Origin: an uncultured Desulfobulbus sp.
GTDB taxonomy: Bacteria; Desulfobacterota; Desulfobulbia; Desulfobulbales; Desulfobulbaceae
Direction: 5' to 3'
Length of the DNA stretch: 64,000 bases
NCBI RefSeq assembly: GCF_963665445.1
Contig: NZ_OY762276.1
Span: 2,803,501 to 2,867,500 of the forward strand
Below, in pieces: positions 25,279 through 35,609 of the stretch. A program made the translations under genes and the position numbers. The notes under the pieces were generated by a model. The model had not been told where the DNA came from. It did no database searches and saw only the letters and a program-made list of their open reading frames with translations. The number at the start of each line of letters is the position of its first letter. Positions within the stretch are counted from its first letter, which is position 1.

Positions 25279-26445
25279 TTACTCGCCCGCAGCCTTGGCC
25301 GCCTGCTGCTTGGCATAGGTGGAGGCGGCGCATTCATTCTTGCCGAGATCCAGCTCTTCCTGCTTCTCCTCATCCTCCTCGCGAAGATTGGCGTTCACCA
25401 GGCGGATCACGGCATATTCTTCCGGTTGCGGCCGCATGTTGGCCTTGATGAAGTCATAGAAGGCGGCCAGGGTCGGGAGCTCGTAGATGTCCCTGTTCCG
25501 CGCCAGCACCTCGCCGAGGCTGCGGGTAAAGACCAGGTCCGGGGTGGCCTCCTCCCAGTCCATGTAGTGGCCGGGAAGGACCAGCAGGGCGGGGTCCAGC
25601 TTTTTGATCATCTGGATCGAAGCAAACAACATGCCTGCCCAGGCCTCGGCCTTGCCGCCCAGATCCGGGCGCCCCACCGAATGGATGAACATCATGTCGC
25701 CGGAGATGACAAAGCGTTCGTCAACGATGAAGGAGGTGGAGCCGGGCGTGTGTCCCGGGGTGAACAGCACCCGCACCTCGGGCCCGCCCAGGCTGAAGCG
25801 GTGGATCTCTCCATCCTTGAGCGGGGTGTAGGGATTTTTCGAGGTGCTGAAATCGCCGTCGTTGCCGTAGAAGGTGGCCCCGGTCTTCCGGGCGATATCG
25901 CGACTGCCGGCAATGTAGTCGGCCTGGAGGTGGGTCTCGAAGGTCTTGATGATCATGCAGCCCTTTTCCGCGGCAAACCCGAGGTAGAAATCGATATTGC
26001 GCGAGGGGTCAAAGAGCATCATCTCCTTGTTGCAGACCAGGCCGTAGCTGCAGGAGGCCTTGCCCGGACGGATGAACTGATAGAGTTCGTAGTCGGTCCC
26101 CTTGGTCAGCAGTTTGGGCACCAGGAGGTTGCCCCAGGTCTTGATGCCGCCGGTGAGGTAGCCGACATCATAGCCGAACTTGGCAAAAATCTCGGCCACA
26201 TATTTGGCAGAGCCCTCCTTGGCGCAGATGATGCGCACCCGGCTTCCCTTGGGGACACGGGCCACCGAGCCCTCCTCGTCCTCCATGAACTCGTAGTAGG
26301 ATATATTGTGGAGGGAAAAAGGATAGGGGGATTCTACGTGGAACTGGTTGAAATCCTTTTCGTTTCTGACATCAACCACCACAATATCCTCCTTGGTGGT
26401 CAGCCATTGGAACAGATCCTTTGCCTCGTAAGTGAACAGTGCCAT
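25279..26445 (-). CDS. Rhodanese / metallo-beta-lactamase-fold fusion
   Basis: A 388-residue protein. Residues about 1-115 form a rhodanese domain with the possible active Cys in VRIICAKEGSAKYV. Residues about 120-340 form an MBL-fold domain like persulfide dioxygenases: ETHLQADYIAG, GDMMFIHSVGRPDLGG, FTPGHTPGST and LPGHYMDWE. The usual H-x-H-x-D-H motif reads H-L-Q-A-D-Y, so two expected metal/base residues are replaced. In persulfide dioxygenase-like proteins this domain oxidises sulfane sulfur; with these changes the chemistry may differ. AGGAGAG precedes the start. Sulfur handling fits the probable host. Confidence 0.85.
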   Translation of the reverse strand: MALFTYEAKDLFQWLTTKEDIVVVDVRNEKDFNQFHVESPYPFSLHNISYYEFMEDEEGSVARVPKGSRVRIICAKEGSAKYVAEIFAKFGYDVGYLTGGIKTWGNLLVPKLLTKGTDYELYQFIRPGKASCSYGLVCNKEMMLFDPSRNIDFYLGFAAEKGCMIIKTFETHLQADYIAGSRDIARKTGATFYGNDGDFSTSKNPYTPLKDGEIHRFSLGGPEVRVLFTPGHTPGSTSFIVDERFVISGDMMFIHSVGRPDLGGKAEAWAGMLFASIQMIKKLDPALLVLPGHYMDWEEATPDLVFTRSLGEVLARNRDIYELPTLAAFYDFIKANMRPQPEEYAVIRLVNANLREEDEEKQEELDLGKNECAASTYAKQQAAKAAGE

Positions 26446-26609
26446 AATGCTCTCCTGGAAAAGGTGCGGAGGGTCGTTCCCGAAAATGCTTGGGAAACGC
26501 TAGCGAAATCAACAATTATTGTCAATGTTATTTTAAGGTTACCCAAAAAGGCAAGAAAGATTTTTTTCAAGAGCGGTCAATGGCGCGCGAGAAGGACAGA
26601 ACCGGCCAA

Positions 26610-27854
26610 CTAATGCGTCCCTGATGCCGGGGGCTTGGGCAGCAACAGGGCCAGCAGGACGGCGGTTGCGGTCAGGGCGGCGGACAGGAGGAAGCTTCCG
26701 GAAAATGTTCCGGTCTTTTCAGCAATCTGGCCGGCAAGATAGGGACCCGCGACCTGGCCGCCGGCAAAGAGGAGGGTGATGGCGCTGAACATGGACACGG
26801 CCTTGTCCGCACCGGCATAATCGCCGGAGAGCGCGGCCATGATCGAGGGGATCGCCCAGGCGACAATGCCGAAACAGCCGATGGAGAGGTACAAAAAAGT
26901 TTCGCCCAGGTTCAACCCGACCATCAGGTAGGCAAGGGTCTGTACCGAAAAGGCGGCCATCAGCGCCATCGGCCGGCCCAAACGATCGGCCAGCATGCCG
27001 AACAGCGGCCCGGAAAACAGACTGAAAAAACCGACCCAGGACCAGAAGGAACCGGCCACCTGCTGACTGAAGCCGTATTGGCGGACCATGGCGGTGACGA
27101 TAAAGGTGGCATAGCTGACAAAGGTAAAGCCGAAGATGGCGTAGAGAGCGCCGCAGTGGACAATGAGCCCGAGCGGCACCGAGCGGCGTGAGCCCAGCTG
27201 ATGCGGTTGCTGCCCGTGGATGGCCGCCGTGGCACCGGCCGGCTCCAGACCGAGTTCCTGGGGGCGGTTGCGGAAGATGAGCAGGCAGAGCAGCGCAATG
27301 GCTGCGACCAGAGATCCCAGCACCAGCCAGCTCAATCTCCACGACAGGCTGCTCAGGCCGTTCATCCAGGGCACGCTCAACCCGGCAAAGACGATGGCCG
27401 CGCCATTGCCGCTGACCACGAATCCCGCGGCCTTGCCCCGCAGGCGGCTGGCAAACCAGGAGGAGAGCAAGCCCATGATGGGGATGTTGGCAAGCGCCGT
27501 GCCGACTCCGGTGCAGATGTAGAGCACCGTGATGGCGTACAAGTTCGCGGTGCAACCGATGGCCACCATGGACAGGCCGGCAAGAAGCAGTGCCAGGGTG
27601 GTGAGCAGCCTCGCGCCCAGCCGCCGCACCAGGGGGGCAGCAACAACAATGCCTGCCAGATAGCCGATGAAGTTGGCGGTGGAGATGGTTCCCATCTGGC
27701 CGTAGGAGAGGTGCAGGTCCGCGCCCATGGCCGGCAGCAGCATCCCCAGGGCGAACCGGGCCAGCCCTATGCAGGCGAAGATCCCCAGGGAGCCGGCCAC
27801 AACGATCAGCCAGCCGTAGTGGAAGGGCAGTTTTTTCAACAGGATCTGCGACAT
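26610..27854 (-). CDS. MFS transporter, YbfB/YjiJ-like
   Basis: A 414-residue, twelve-segment major facilitator whose N-terminus (FHYGWLIVVAGSLGIFACIGLARFALGMLLP split over helix 1) resembles the YbfB/YjiJ family. It starts three bases after the 5-oxoprolinase stop with GGAG from the end of that gene as its ribosome site, so both are on one transcript. It probably moves the oxoprolinase substrate or product. Confidence 0.85.
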   Translation of the reverse strand: MSQILLKKLPFHYGWLIVVAGSLGIFACIGLARFALGMLLPAMGADLHLSYGQMGTISTANFIGYLAGIVVAAPLVRRLGARLLTTLALLLAGLSMVAIGCTANLYAITVLYICTGVGTALANIPIMGLLSSWFASRLRGKAAGFVVSGNGAAIVFAGLSVPWMNGLSSLSWRLSWLVLGSLVAAIALLCLLIFRNRPQELGLEPAGATAAIHGQQPHQLGSRRSVPLGLIVHCGALYAIFGFTFVSYATFIVTAMVRQYGFSQQVAGSFWSWVGFFSLFSGPLFGMLADRLGRPMALMAAFSVQTLAYLMVGLNLGETFLYLSIGCFGIVAWAIPSIMAALSGDYAGADKAVSMFSAITLLFAGGQVAGPYLAGQIAEKTGTFSGSFLLSAALTATAVLLALLLPKPPASGTH

Positions 27855-27857
27855 AAC

Positions 27858-30800
27858 TCACTCCAGCGGACCGTAGCCGCCGCCGCCCGGGGTTTTGATC
27901 ACGATCCTATCGCCGGGGAAAACCGCGGCTTCGTCGTTGCCCTGCAGGCTCACCTCAGAGCCGTCGTGGCGGACAAGGAGATTGCGCCCCGATTTGCCCG
28001 GCCCACCTCCCTCCAACCCGTAGGGCGCGGTGATTCGACAGGAGGAGAGGATGGTGGCGGTCATGGGGGCCAAGAAACGCAGGCTGCGCACCACCCCGTC
28101 GCCGCCCCTGAAACGGCCTTGTCCGCCGGAGCCGCGGCGGATGGCAAACTCTTCCACCCGCACCGGAAATCGCAGCTCCAGGACCTCGGGATCGGTCATG
28201 CGGGTGTTGGTCATGTGGCTGTGGACCGCACTGGCGCCGTCAAAGTCCGGCCCGGCCCCGGTACCGCCGCAGATGGTCTCGTAATTCTGGTGTTCGCTGT
28301 TGCCGTAGAGCAGGTTGTTCATCGTCCCCTGGGAGGCGGCCAGGGCCCCCAGCGCCCCGTAGAGGCAATCGGTGATCGCCTGCGAGACCTCGGTGTTGCC
28401 GGCGATGACCGCTGCCGGATACTGGGGATTGATCATGGATTTTTCCGGGATGATCAGTTTCAGCGGTTTGAGGCAACCCTCGTTGAGCGGCAGATCGTTC
28501 TCGATCAGGGTGCGGAACACGTAGAGCACCGCTGCCCTGCAGACCGAACGGGGCGCATTGCGGTTGCCCGGGTGCTGGGCCGAGGTGCCGGTGAAATCGA
28601 TGATCGCCTCACGTTTGCGGTGATCGACCCGTATCTCGACCTGAATCCGGCTGCCGTCGTCCATGGGGTAGGTGAAGCTGCCGTCGCGGAGCACCGCCAG
28701 GACCCGCCGCACCGACTCTTCGGCGTTCTCCTGGACGTGGGCCATGTAGGCGCGCACCGTGTCCAGGCCGAAGTGGGCCACCATGCGCCGCAGCTCGCGG
28801 ATACCGGTCTCGTTGGCCGCGACCTGGGCGGTGAGATCCGCCAGGTTCTGCTCCACCTTGCGGCAGGGATAGGGGCCGGAGAGGAGCAGTTGCCGGGTCT
28901 GTTGTTCCCGAAAGACGCCCTGGTCGACCAACAGCCAGTTGTCGATCACGATCCCCTCTTCCTCGATGCGCCGCGAGTCCGGCGGCGAGGAGCCCGGCGT
29001 GCGGCCGCCGATATCGGCATGGTGACCGCGCGAGCCGACCACAAAGAGGATCTCCTCGCCAGCCTCGTCCCAGCAGGGGGTGATCACGGTCACGTCCGGC
29101 AGGTGGGTGCCGCCGTTGTAGGGGGCGTTCTGCATGAAGACATCGCCCGGGCGGATACGACCCTTGTTGTCGTGGAGGATGGCCCGCACCGACTCGCCCA
29201 TGGAGCCCAGGTGGACCGGCACATGCGGGGCGTTGGCCACCAGGTTGCCCTGGCTGTCGAACAGGGCGCAGGAAAAATCGAGGCGTTCCTTGATGTTCAC
29301 CGAATGGGCGGTGTTGGCCAGGGTCACGCCCATCTGCTCGGCGATCGACATAAACAGGTTGGCAAAGACCTCGAGCATCACCGGGTCCACGGTGGTGCCC
29401 ACCTGTTCCTCCCGGAGGCGGGGGGTGGCACGCTCGAGGATGAGATGGTTGCGGCTGTTGCAGACCGCCCGCCAGCCCGGTTCCACAACCACGGTGCCGA
29501 TGGGCTCGATGATCAGCGCCGGTCCCATGATTGCCTGAGCTGGCCGCAGTTCGGTGCGCAGATAGAGCGGTGCCGGCTGCCACCGCTGGTCCAGCCACAG
29601 ATCAACCTGAGGGTGGGCCTGCGGTCGCCCTTGCACGGACTGGATCTCCGGCTCGAACAGCGGTTCGCCCCTGCCGATCGCCTCCACCACCACCGCCTCG
29701 ACCATCAGTTCCCGCTGGCGGGTGATGAAGCCAAAACGCTGTCTGTGGGCCGCCTCAAAGGCGACGAGCATGGAGCGGGCATCCCCCAGGTCGACCTCGA
29801 GGCTGGAGTCGGTGCCGCTGTAGCGCAGATGCGCCTTGAGCTGGACCTCGATCTGTTCCTGCTCCACGCCCTGGGCCTGGACTTCCCTGGCAACCGCTTC
29901 AATGAGTGGGGCAAGTCTCTCGTTCAAAACTTGGCCAAGGTCATCGGCGGCAAGGGGAACTTCGATCTGGGCCTCACGCAGGCTGCGGATGTCGGCCAGC
30001 CCCATGCCGTAGGCCGAGAGCACCCCGGCCAGGGGGTGGAGGAAAATGCGCTCCATGCCCAGGGCATCGGCCACCCGGCAGCAGTGCTGGCCACCGGCGC
30101 CGCCAAAGCATTGCAGGGTGTAGCCGGTGACATCGTAGCCGCGCTGGACCGAAATGGTCTTGATCGCGTTGGCCATGTTCTCCACCGCAATCCGGAGAAA
30201 CCCCTCGGCCACCGCCTCGGGCGTGATCGCCTGGCCGGTCTCGGCGGCAATCTGTTGCGCCAGTTGGTGGAAACCAAGACGGACGATGTCGCCGTCCAGG
30301 GGCTGATCTCCTTCCGGTCCGAAAACTGGGGGAAAATGGTCCGGCTGAATCCGTCCGAGAAGGACATTGCAGTCGGTCACGGTGAGCGGACCGCCGCGAC
30401 GGTAGCAGGCCGGACCGGGATTGGCACCGGCGGAATCAGGCCCCACCTGGAACCGCCCGTCCTGAAAATGGAGGATCGAGCCGCCGCCCGCGGCCACGGT
30501 GTGAATGTGCATCATCGGCGCCCGCATGCGCACCCCGGCCACCAGGGTCTCGAAACTGCGTTCGAAGGCACCGTCAAAGTGGGTGACATCGGTGGAGGTG
30601 CCGCCCATGTCAAAGCCGATTAAGCGCTTGTATCCGGCCATGGCCGCGGTACGCACCATGCCGACCACGCCGCCGGCCGGCCCGGAGAGCACCGCATCCT
30701 TGCCGCGAAACAGGGCCGCATCGGTGAGGCCGCCGCTGGACTGCATGAACATCAGCCGGGTGGGCATGCCCTCCCGATCGATGAGCTGCCCGGCCACCCG

Positions 30801-31478
30801 ATCGACATACCGTCTGAGAATGGGCGAGAGATAGGCATCGACCACGGTGGTGTCGCCGCGGGCGATCAGCTTGATCAGCGGGCTGACCTCATGACTGACC
30901 GAGATCTGGCGAAACCCGATCTCACGGGCCAGGGCGGCAATGCGCGTTTCATGGCCGGGAAAGCGATAGGCGTGCATGAGGACGATGGCGATCGAACGGA
31001 GACCTGACTCATAGGCCCGCTCCAGGTCGACCCGGGCCCGGGCCTCATCAAGGGGGCGGACGACCGTCCCCTGGGCATCGAGCCGCTCGTCAATTTCCAC
31101 CACCTGGGTGTAGAGCATCTCCGGCAGGACGATATGGCGGGCAAAGAGATCGGGCCGATTCTGATAGCCAATCCGCAGGCCGTCGGCAAAGCCCCTGGTG
31201 ATGGCAAGCAGGGTGGGCTCGCCCTTGCGCTCCAAAAGGGCATTTGTGGCCACGGTGGTCCCCATCTTCACCGTCTCGATGCGTTCGGCGGGGATCGGCG
31301 CCTGCGAATCCACGCCCAACAGCAGACGAATGCCTTCCAGGGCTGCATCGTCATACCGCTCCGGATTTTCCGAGAGCAGTTTGCGGGTATGCAATACGCC
31401 TTGCGGGTCCTTGCCCACCACGTCGGTAAAGGTACCGCCGCGATCAATCCAGAACTGCCATCTCCGAGCGGAACTCAC
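27858..31478 (-). CDS. 5-oxoprolinase / hydantoinase, fused HyuA-HyuB type
   Basis: A 1206-residue ATP-dependent amidohydrolase. The N-terminal HyuA half starts with the ASKHA-type phosphate motif [13 protein letters not shown] and contains [11 protein letters not shown]; the HyuB half begins at about residue 690 ([17 protein letters not shown]) and includes [11 protein letters not shown] and the Gly-rich end KTPGGGGYG. The fusion order and length match 5-oxoprolinase (OPLAH), which opens 5-oxoproline to glutamate; N-methylhydantoin or similar rings are other options. The MFS gene follows directly. Confidence 0.92.
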   Translation of the reverse strand: MSSARRWQFWIDRGGTFTDVVGKDPQGVLHTRKLLSENPERYDDAALEGIRLLLGVDSQAPIPAERIETVKMGTTVATNALLERKGEPTLLAITRGFADGLRIGYQNRPDLFARHIVLPEMLYTQVVEIDERLDAQGTVVRPLDEARARVDLERAYESGLRSIAIVLMHAYRFPGHETRIAALAREIGFRQISVSHEVSPLIKLIARGDTTVVDAYLSPILRRYVDRVAGQLIDREGMPTRLMFMQSSGGLTDAALFRGKDAVLSGPAGGVVGMVRTAAMAGYKRLIGFDMGGTSTDVTHFDGAFERSFETLVAGVRMRAPMMHIHTVAAGGGSILHFQDGRFQVGPDSAGANPGPACYRRGGPLTVTDCNVLLGRIQPDHFPPVFGPEGDQPLDGDIVRLGFHQLAQQIAAETGQAITPEAVAEGFLRIAVENMANAIKTISVQRGYDVTGYTLQCFGGAGGQHCCRVADALGMERIFLHPLAGVLSAYGMGLADIRSLREAQIEVPLAADDLGQVLNERLAPLIEAVAREVQAQGVEQEQIEVQLKAHLRYSGTDSSLEVDLGDARSMLVAFEAAHRQRFGFITRQRELMVEAVVVEAIGRGEPLFEPEIQSVQGRPQAHPQVDLWLDQRWQPAPLYLRTELRPAQAIMGPALIIEPIGTVVVEPGWRAVCNSRNHLILERATPRLREEQVGTTVDPVMLEVFANLFMSIAEQMGVTLANTAHSVNIKERLDFSCALFDSQGNLVANAPHVPVHLGSMGESVRAILHDNKGRIRPGDVFMQNAPYNGGTHLPDVTVITPCWDEAGEEILFVVGSRGHHADIGGRTPGSSPPDSRRIEEEGIVIDNWLLVDQGVFREQQTRQLLLSGPYPCRKVEQNLADLTAQVAANETGIRELRRMVAHFGLDTVRAYMAHVQENAEESVRRVLAVLRDGSFTYPMDDGSRIQVEIRVDHRKREAIIDFTGTSAQHPGNRNAPRSVCRAAVLYVFRTLIENDLPLNEGCLKPLKLIIPEKSMINPQYPAAVIAGNTEVSQAITDCLYGALGALAASQGTMNNLLYGNSEHQNYETICGGTGAGPDFDGASAVHSHMTNTRMTDPEVLELRFPVRVEEFAIRRGSGGQGRFRGGDGVVRSLRFLAPMTATILSSCRITAPYGLEGGGPGKSGRNLLVRHDGSEVSLQGNDEAAVFPGDRIVIKTPGGGGYGPLE

Positions 31479-31788
31479 CTGCCCCTCCTGCCCCCTTCAA
31501 GGGGATAAAAAATTCTCTCACAAAAGCACTGCATTCCCCTGCTCCGGACCGGAAAAGACTTGTGCCCCCATCCTGCGGGCGGCTGCCGAGAAGGCGAATT
31601 TTTTTTCTTCACATATCTCAAGGCCCCTGTCAATGCTTTCTCAGAGCCCCTGTGGCCGCTGCTTGCCCCGACATTCCCAGAAACCGGTCTTGCCGTCAAG
31701 GCAAGGCCAGAATGCTCGCCCACCATGCAACCTGCTGATTTTATACGCTGGTCTACTTGTTTCTCTTCGCCTTACCCCATTTTTCTTT

Positions 31789-31818
31789 TTGACAACAACG
31801 AATCCAGCCTTTTACAAT
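31789..31818 (+). promoter_or_regulatory. Sigma-70-type promoter of the hybrid kinase gene
   Basis: TTGACA (31789-31794), 18 bases, TACAAT (31813-31818). This places the transcription start near 31825, so the open frame that begins at 31817 cannot supply the true start codon. The rest of the gap 31479-31788 shows nothing that I recognise. Confidence 0.7.
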
Positions 31819-31957
31819 GAATCATGTCCGCCTTGAGGTTAGAGAGCACTCCTGTTGTCCTTCGATCCTGTCAGCGGTATTGCGCCCCCTCTGTCCAGGA
31901 GCCTCTCCCCCGGACCTTCCCCTATCATGGTACCCCCCTGTTCCTGCCGAAACACCG

Positions 31958-33772
31958 ATGACCGAGAATAGCCCTCCCCTCCTCTGCCGCCTGCTCAGTA
32001 ACTTCTCGACGTCGTTTTCCCAGGTGACCTCACTGCGCCCCACCGATGTCGGCCTGATCATCGTTGTCCTGCTGTTGATTGTCCTGCTCTATCTCAACCA
32101 ACGCAAGAAGGGGATCATCCATAGCAAATCAAAGAAACTGGCAGAAACCGAAGCCCGCTACAGCCTGCTGTTCGAGCATTCCCCCATCCCCCTTTTGGAA
32201 GAGGATCTGAGCGCGGTCAAGCAGTTCATCGACCAACTCACGGTCCAGGGGGTCAGCGACTTCAACGCCTACTTCGAGCAGCACCCGGAAAGCCTCAGAC
32301 GGTGTATCGACATGGTTCGCATCGGCGCAGCCAACCGGGCGGCGCTCAAACTGTATGCAGCCCAGACGCGCGAGGACCTGATTCATCTGGGCACGGTGCT
32401 TCCTGATTCGCACAGCACCACCTTCAAACAGGGGGTGCTGAATCTGCTCAAAAACGGCACCTCGGAGTTGGTCTATGAAAACAAAGCCCTGGATGGGCGC
32501 CTGCTGACCGTTGAACGCAGGGTCGTGGTGGCGGCCGGATTCGAGCAGAGTTGGAGCAAGGTCTTTGTGACCGTGATCGACATCACCGAGCAGGTGAAAC
32601 TCAAAAACGAAAACAAGGCCTTTGAAAAACAGCTGCAGCAGACCCAGAAGCTGGAAGCGATCGGCAGCCTGGCCGGCGGCATCGCCCACGACTTCAACAA
32701 CATCCTCGCACCGATCATGGGTCGGGCCGAACTGATGCTGGTGGAAAACAGCGGCAACCCCGCCATAACCGAGCACTGTCGCGGCATTATCGACGCCTCC
32801 CGCCGCGCCCGGGACCTGGTCAAGCAGATCCTCACCTTCAGTCGCCAGGTCGACCAGGAGATCCAGCCGGTCTGCATGGCCGATGTGATCAACGAGGTGG
32901 TCAAACTGGTCCGGCCGACCCTGCCCGCCACCATTGACATCGATTGCCGCCTGCCCGAAAAATCACCCCGGGTCATGGCCGACTCCACCCAGTTGCACCA
33001 GGTGTTGATGAATCTGATCACCAACGCCTATCATGCCATGGAGGACAGCGGCGGTCAGCTCAAGCTGCGCCTGGAGACGGTCACCCTGGGCCTGGGTGCC
33101 TTTCAGGATCTGAACATCACCCCGGGCCTCTACCAGAAGCTCACCATCGCCGATACCGGGCATGGCATGGACGAGGCCACCATGGCCAAGATCTTCGATC
33201 CCTACTTCACCACCAAGCCCCGCGGCAAGGGCACCGGCCTGGGGTTGGCGGTGGTGCTCGGCATCCTTCGCGGCTATGGCGGTGAAATTCGCGTGGCAAG
33301 CAAAGTGGGGCAAGGCACCACCTTCACCCTCTACTTTCCGGTGGTTGAGCTGGCTGACAGTGGTTCCCTGCAGCCCATCGATCCCCTGGACCCCATGCCC
33401 CGCGGCACGGAACATCTTCTTCTGGTGGACGATGAAAAATCCATTGCCGATGTGACCACCAGTATGCTAGAGCGTCTCGGCTACAAGGTGACGGTCCGTC
33501 TCAGCGGCTTCGATGCCCTGGAGGCCTTCCGCAGCCTCGCCGACAAAATCGATCTGGTGATCGCCGACCTGACCATGCCGCAGATGACCGGGTTGCAGCT
33601 CTACAAGGAAATCAAGCAAATCCGGCCGGACATCAGGGTGATTATCTGCACCGGCTTCAGCGAGCAGCTGGACAGCGACAAATCGCGGGTCATCGGCATC
33701 GAGGGCTTTCTCAACAAGCCCGTGATCATGGCCGACCTGGCCCACTGTGTGCGCCGGGTTCTGGATAAGTAG
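31958..33772 (+). CDS. Membrane hybrid histidine kinase with receiver domain
   Basis: A 604-residue sensor: one membrane segment (about 34-50), a PAS-like region, a HisKA domain with the phospho-His in GGIAHDFNNIL, a HATPase domain (NLITNAYHA, ADTGHGMD, GKGTGLGL) and a C-terminal receiver with the phospho-Asp in DLVIADLTMP. The HDFNNIL form is typical of complex phosphorelay kinases in this phylum. The ATG at 31958 is chosen because the promoter overlaps the longer start; its Shine-Dalgarno is weak. No partner regulator is adjacent. Confidence 0.9.
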   Translation: MTENSPPLLCRLLSNFSTSFSQVTSLRPTDVGLIIVVLLLIVLLYLNQRKKGIIHSKSKKLAETEARYSLLFEHSPIPLLEEDLSAVKQFIDQLTVQGVSDFNAYFEQHPESLRRCIDMVRIGAANRAALKLYAAQTREDLIHLGTVLPDSHSTTFKQGVLNLLKNGTSELVYENKALDGRLLTVERRVVVAAGFEQSWSKVFVTVIDITEQVKLKNENKAFEKQLQQTQKLEAIGSLAGGIAHDFNNILAPIMGRAELMLVENSGNPAITEHCRGIIDASRRARDLVKQILTFSRQVDQEIQPVCMADVINEVVKLVRPTLPATIDIDCRLPEKSPRVMADSTQLHQVLMNLITNAYHAMEDSGGQLKLRLETVTLGLGAFQDLNITPGLYQKLTIADTGHGMDEATMAKIFDPYFTTKPRGKGTGLGLAVVLGILRGYGGEIRVASKVGQGTTFTLYFPVVELADSGSLQPIDPLDPMPRGTEHLLLVDDEKSIADVTTSMLERLGYKVTVRLSGFDALEAFRSLADKIDLVIADLTMPQMTGLQLYKEIKQIRPDIRVIICTGFSEQLDSDKSRVIGIEGFLNKPVIMADLAHCVRRVLDK

Positions 33773-33859
33773 GCTCCTCCCTCGTGAACACACGCTCCCC
33801 CACGGAGCGATACATTTCCTCTACACGGCGGCATTTTTTCGCAGCCACCGGAGATATCC

Positions 33860-34777
33860 ATGCAATCCATCGCCATCAAGGAACCGAGCACCGTGCTCGC
33901 AGTACTGCTGCAGTGCGGTCACTCGAAGACCAAAATCAAACAGTTGCTCAAATACCGGGCCGTGCAGGTGGACGGCGTGGCCGCGACCAGGGCGGAACAG
34001 CCGCTCAAGCCCGGCAGTACGCTCACCGTGACCAGCGAAAAAGAGGCGGCCGAGCGGCCCGTTGATTGCCCGGGGATCACCATTGTCTATGAAGACGATG
34101 ATATCCTGGTGATCGACAAGCCGGCCGGACTGTTGACCATTGCCTCGGCCAAGGAGAAGAGCAGAACCGTCTTCTCCAAGATCAGCGCCTGCCTCAGCGC
34201 CCGCCCCCAGGGGCGAGACCGGGCCTTTGTCATTCATCGCCTCGATCAGGGTGCCTCCGGCCTCCTGGTCTTTGCCAAGAACGAGGCCGCCCAGCATGCC
34301 CTGCAGCAGAGCTGGCCCCAGGCGGAAAAAAAATTCCTGGTGGTGGTCGAGGGAGCACTGCTCCAGAATGCGGGAACCATCACCGGCTTTCTTGCCGAGT
34401 CCAAGGCGCACCGCATGTTTGCCACCGGCAAAACCGACAGCGACGGCAAGTATGCGGAAACGCAGTTCCAGGTGGTTCGCCGCTCTGCGGAATGCAGCCT
34501 GGTCGAGGTCTCCCTGATCACCGCCCGCAAGAATCAGCTTCGCGTTCACCTGGCCGACATGGGTCATCCGGTGGTCGGCGACAAGAAATACGGGGCCAAG
34601 ACCGACCCCATGAAACGGCTGGCCGTGCATGCCACCCTGCTCAGTTTTCCCCATCCGACCAGCGGCGAGGTGCTCCGTTTTACCCTGCCGCTGCCACAGA
34701 AGTTCAATAGCCTGCTTAAGACGACGCAACCCGTCTCACAACAAAACGATGCCGACAGCCCAGCAAAGACGGAGTGA
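33860..34777 (+). CDS. RluA-family pseudouridine synthase with S4 domain
   Basis: Modifies uridines in rRNA or tRNA. 305 residues: an S4 RNA-binding domain (about 15-65, HSKTKIKQLLKYRAVQVDG) and the RluA catalytic domain with the active Asp in HRLDQGASGLLVFAK. The specific target (RluC/RluD-like) cannot be assigned. GGAG lies seven bases before the start. The lipoprotein gene follows six bases later. Confidence 0.92.
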   Translation: MQSIAIKEPSTVLAVLLQCGHSKTKIKQLLKYRAVQVDGVAATRAEQPLKPGSTLTVTSEKEAAERPVDCPGITIVYEDDDILVIDKPAGLLTIASAKEKSRTVFSKISACLSARPQGRDRAFVIHRLDQGASGLLVFAKNEAAQHALQQSWPQAEKKFLVVVEGALLQNAGTITGFLAESKAHRMFATGKTDSDGKYAETQFQVVRRSAECSLVEVSLITARKNQLRVHLADMGHPVVGDKKYGAKTDPMKRLAVHATLLSFPHPTSGEVLRFTLPLPQKFNSLLKTTQPVSQQNDADSPAKTE

Positions 34778-34783
34778 TCGTCC

Positions 34784-35341
34784 ATGAAAGGGTGGCTCTC
34801 GATAGTGATCCTGCTGCTCCTGGGGGGCTGCGCCAGCCTCAATCAGAGGCAGTGTCTCGAAGGCGACTGGTATGGCCTGGGGGTGATCGACGGCAAGGCA
34901 GGCGAAAGCATTGACCGGTTGAACGTCCATAATCGGGCCTGTGGCCAGTACGGGGTCACAATTGACGAGCGCCAATATTTTTCCGGGCGGAATGAAGGTT
35001 TACAAACCTACTGCCGTCTTGAAAACGCCTTTACCACTGGGCTGGCCGGGCTCCGTTATGGTGGTGTCTGCCCGCCGGAGCTCGATGCCACCTTTGCCCA
35101 TTACAACAACGCAGCCTATGCGGTCTATCGCACAAAAATGGCGCTGGACAACCTCCAGGCCCAGATCTCGGAGAGGGAGCTGCGTCTGCAGGCCAGCAGA
35201 TACCGTGAAGATCGAAGCCTGCTGCGTAGGGACCTCGATGACCTTGAATTTCGTTACGACGAGCTTCGCCGCGATCTGCGCGAGAACCAGCGTTACCTTG
35301 AATACCTGCAAAGGGAAGCCGCACGGAAAACCCGCCCCTGA
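34784..35341 (+). CDS. DUF2799-type lipoprotein
   Basis: A 185-residue lipoprotein: signal peptide with lipobox LLGGC (Cys at about residue 16), a Cys-containing domain like DUF2799 (CLEGDWYGLGVIDGKAG, DERQYFSGRNEGLQTYC), and a long charged C-terminal coiled coil (about 120-180). Function is unknown. It follows the pseudouridine synthase closely and probably shares its transcript. The next 268 bases hold nothing that I recognise. Confidence 0.82.
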   Translation: MKGWLSIVILLLLGGCASLNQRQCLEGDWYGLGVIDGKAGESIDRLNVHNRACGQYGVTIDERQYFSGRNEGLQTYCRLENAFTTGLAGLRYGGVCPPELDATFAHYNNAAYAVYRTKMALDNLQAQISERELRLQASRYREDRSLLRRDLDDLEFRYDELRRDLRENQRYLEYLQREAARKTRP

Positions 35342-35609
35342 GACTGGGGCCACGCACCGCACCAGACAAAAAAAAACGATAAATAAGCCACAAGAGCCCT
35401 GCCGCAAGATTTGCCCGCCATGCGGACAATGATTGACAGGTTCTTGTGGGAAGGCTAAACTGAGCGAGCTCTTTTTTCGGTCTCCCTCCCCTGGAAGGGG
35501 CCACACTGCTCTCATCAACCTGTGTGCAACTGACGTCTCCTCCCAGAAAAGCCGACTTTTCCCAGTAACGTCATATTATTCAGCCCACCTTCAAAAGGAA
35601 ACTTGCGCG

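Noticed and set aside
27201..30623. A 1140-codon open frame on the plus strand opposite the 5-oxoprolinase gene
   Set aside because: It is antisense to a clear 1206-residue enzyme, has low-complexity His/Gly/Asp-rich content typical of the reverse strand of GC-rich genes, and matches no family.
31817..31957. Longer start for the hybrid kinase
   Set aside because: The ATG at 31817 overlaps the -10 box of the TTGACA-N18-TACAAT promoter.
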